Positions 63,088 to 64,000 of a DNA stretch of 64,000 nucleotides are shown piece after piece. Origin of the DNA: Myroides odoratus (GTDB lineage Bacteria > Bacteroidota > Bacteroidia > Flavobacteriales > Flavobacteriaceae). The number at the start of each line of letters is the position of its first letter. Position 1 is the stretch's first letter. The notes below the pieces were generated by a model. That model did no database searches. It worked only from the letters and a program-made list of their open reading frames with translations, and was not told where the DNA came from. The stretch lies in contig NZ_LROZ01000007.1 in assembly GCF_001549985.1 (NCBI RefSeq), positions 62,001-126,000 on the forward strand. Reading direction: 5' to 3'. The position numbers were made by a program, and so were the translations under genes.

Positions 63088-63694
63088 GATATCTCCTATT
63101 TATACGCTTTGAACTCCGTCTATTCTACAACAAAAGTAATACAATTGGTTGAATTCAATTTCTATTTTGTCACTATACTCTCCGTTATTTTTGGAATTAT
63201 GTTCTTATCTCCTGCTGATGGAATACAAAATAAAAAACTACCTCATTACGGAGGCAGTTTCTGTTGTTTGCTATAGTACTTAGCACCGTTAACTTTCTAC
63301 TTATTTGATTCGAAAAGAAAACTATTAGATAAGATTGAAGGATATACAGCGGATATTGAAGTACGTATTAAAGCAGATTTGCATTAGATCACCTTCTATC
63401 CTCTTGCTATCATTATCACTTTATCATCACCTTATACTATTCTATTTCAACTATTTAATATGCAAACACAATCAACACGAATACCTTGGGGTTGCTATTT
63501 TAAAAAAGTTTCTGTTTTTTTAACTTTTTTCTATTCCATTCTTTGTTTTTAAGAGCTTCTTAATTTTCAATTTTATAACATCTTTATACAGAAAGGAAAG
63601 TTTACCTTTATACTCTTTGTCGCTGTTTTAGATGTTTGAATGAGAAAACGAAAGAGTAATAGATATAATTATTTTTACTTTCACTTAACTAAAA
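63088..63694. other. Intergenic region
   Basis: 607 bp, AT-rich, without a complete gene. It holds a terminator-like hairpin (63225-63260) on the minus strand and a short plus-strand stretch (63277-63387) that codes for a plausible protein tail but has no start. Confidence 0.55.
63225..63260 (-). terminator. Terminator-like hairpin downstream of the HNH gene
   Basis: Arms AAACTACCTC and GAGGCAGTTT (63235-63244 with 63251-63260, one mismatch); on the minus strand a T-rich run follows. Confidence 0.5.
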
Positions 63695-64000
63695 CTAATT
63701 TAATAATATCTTATCTCTATTCACTTCAAATACCTTAATTATATCATTTCCCCTAAGTTCTTTTAAATCCTCTAAATTCTTTAAATCAGAATATTTTACA
63801 AAATCATTATCTTCAATTAATGTAAACTTTGTAATTTGATTTTTCAACCATGAGTCTGTAATTTCAATAAGTCTTTTCTTACTTTTCGATATATTTTCAT
63901 CTTTTGGTAACACACATAAATTAAACAAATTATGTTGTACATAATCTTTATTTTCAATCGTGGATGATTTAAATAATGATTGAGGTATAATATGATCAAT
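63695..64000 (-). CDS. HNH endonuclease domain protein (GmrSD/DUF1524-like), C-terminal part
   Basis: The frame is open from base 64000 to the stop at 63695, giving the last 101 residues of a longer protein. It reads IDHIIPQSLF, then HNLFNLCVLPKDENISKSKKRL: the D-H-I-x-P-x-S and N-L-x-x-L...N...K pattern is that of the HNH nuclease fold in DUF1524 proteins, often joined to DUF262 in GmrSD-type modification-dependent restriction systems. A C-terminal tail without known domain follows. The N-terminal part lies outside, so the full architecture cannot be told. It may be a phage-defence gene. Confidence 0.72.
   Translation of the reverse strand: MDHIIPQSLFKSSTIENKDYVQHNLFNLCVLPKDENISKSKKRLIEITDSWLKNQITKFTLIEDNDFVKYSDLKNLEDLKELRGNDIIKVFEVNRDKILLN

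Noticed and set aside
63277..63387. Plus-strand stretch coding for a protein-like tail (LLDKIEGYTADIEVRIKADLH)
   Set aside because: It follows a stop codon and has no ATG, GTG or TTG; at most a gene remnant, not supported enough for a feature.
1..64000. CRISPR arrays, tRNA and rRNA genes, insertion sequences, prophage
   Set aside because: Searched by eye on both strands; the only repeat arrays are the short ones at 47.6 and 51.7 kb, without spacer structure, and no transposase, integrase or phage structural gene was seen.

Overview
The window is AT-rich chromosomal DNA from a Gram-negative member of the Bacteroidota, most likely Flavobacteriaceae (a Myroides-like genome is my best guess, from general resemblance only). 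The reasons are many lipoproteins with a Cys-Ser-Ser-Asp-Asp type N-terminus, KdsA (LPS Kdo synthesis), RND efflux and OmpA-type outer membrane proteins, TAnnTTTG-type -7 boxes upstream of several genes, and weak or absent Shine-Dalgarno sequences. I see no tRNA, rRNA, CRISPR array, intact insertion sequence or prophage.

Layout. 1-2.5 kb: the end of an RND efflux operon (pump gene cut by the window edge, plus its membrane fusion lipoprotein) and a small membrane protein. 2.7-4.3 kb: divergent pabB/pabA for folate synthesis. 4.5-9.8 kb: a drug-type MFS exporter, a KefB-like cation/proton antiporter with a stress-protein tail, and a LytS/LytTR-type two-component pair whose probable binding site (two 14-bp direct repeats 21 bp apart) lies just upstream of the antiporter. 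10-12.2 kb: small lipoprotein, membrane protein, msrA, lolD-like ATPase. 12.3-21.5 kb: two divergent operons, one encoding thioredoxin-like protein, ApbE flavin transferase, DUF4266 lipoprotein, DUF3570 outer membrane protein and two lipoproteins, the other a porin, an imelysin lipoprotein and a di-heme oxidoreductase lipoprotein. Each of the two promoters carries the same 21-bp sequence. This is the most interesting part of the window: it looks like a co-regulated envelope flavin/heme/thiol redox system, probably tied to iron.

21.5-31.4 kb: TIGR02757 and DUF488 proteins, the polyphosphate operon sixA-ppk-ppx, DUF4199-kdsA, a large WG/Sel1-repeat protein and a membrane protein. 31.6-36 kb: a four-gene siderophore ABC importer whose promoter shares a 10-bp core with the 17-kb divergent promoters, followed by a decayed partial duplicate of its first permease gene. 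36-44.4 kb: lipoprotein, spermidine-synthase-like protein, two acetyltransferase-like proteins, alanine racemase-like enzyme, purC, OmpA-like protein, corA. 44.5-53.5 kb: hutI-hutG with a coupled orphan response regulator, aroC, an esterase, an AI-2E family membrane protein, a PNGase F orthologue made as a lipoprotein, and glmM. 53.6-60.7 kb: acyl-carrier-protein phosphodiesterase-like protein, ClC channel with CBS domains, HxlR regulator-cysE-cysK, P4-type acid phosphatase, lipoprotein, small HTH regulator. 60.7-64 kb: sparse, hairpin-rich DNA with a TonB-plug-like secreted protein, a 45-residue basic protein, and the C-terminal end of an HNH (GmrSD/DUF1524-like) nuclease running off the window, which may mark the start of an accessory region.

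Functions and coordinates were read by eye from the sequence and translations; no database search was possible.
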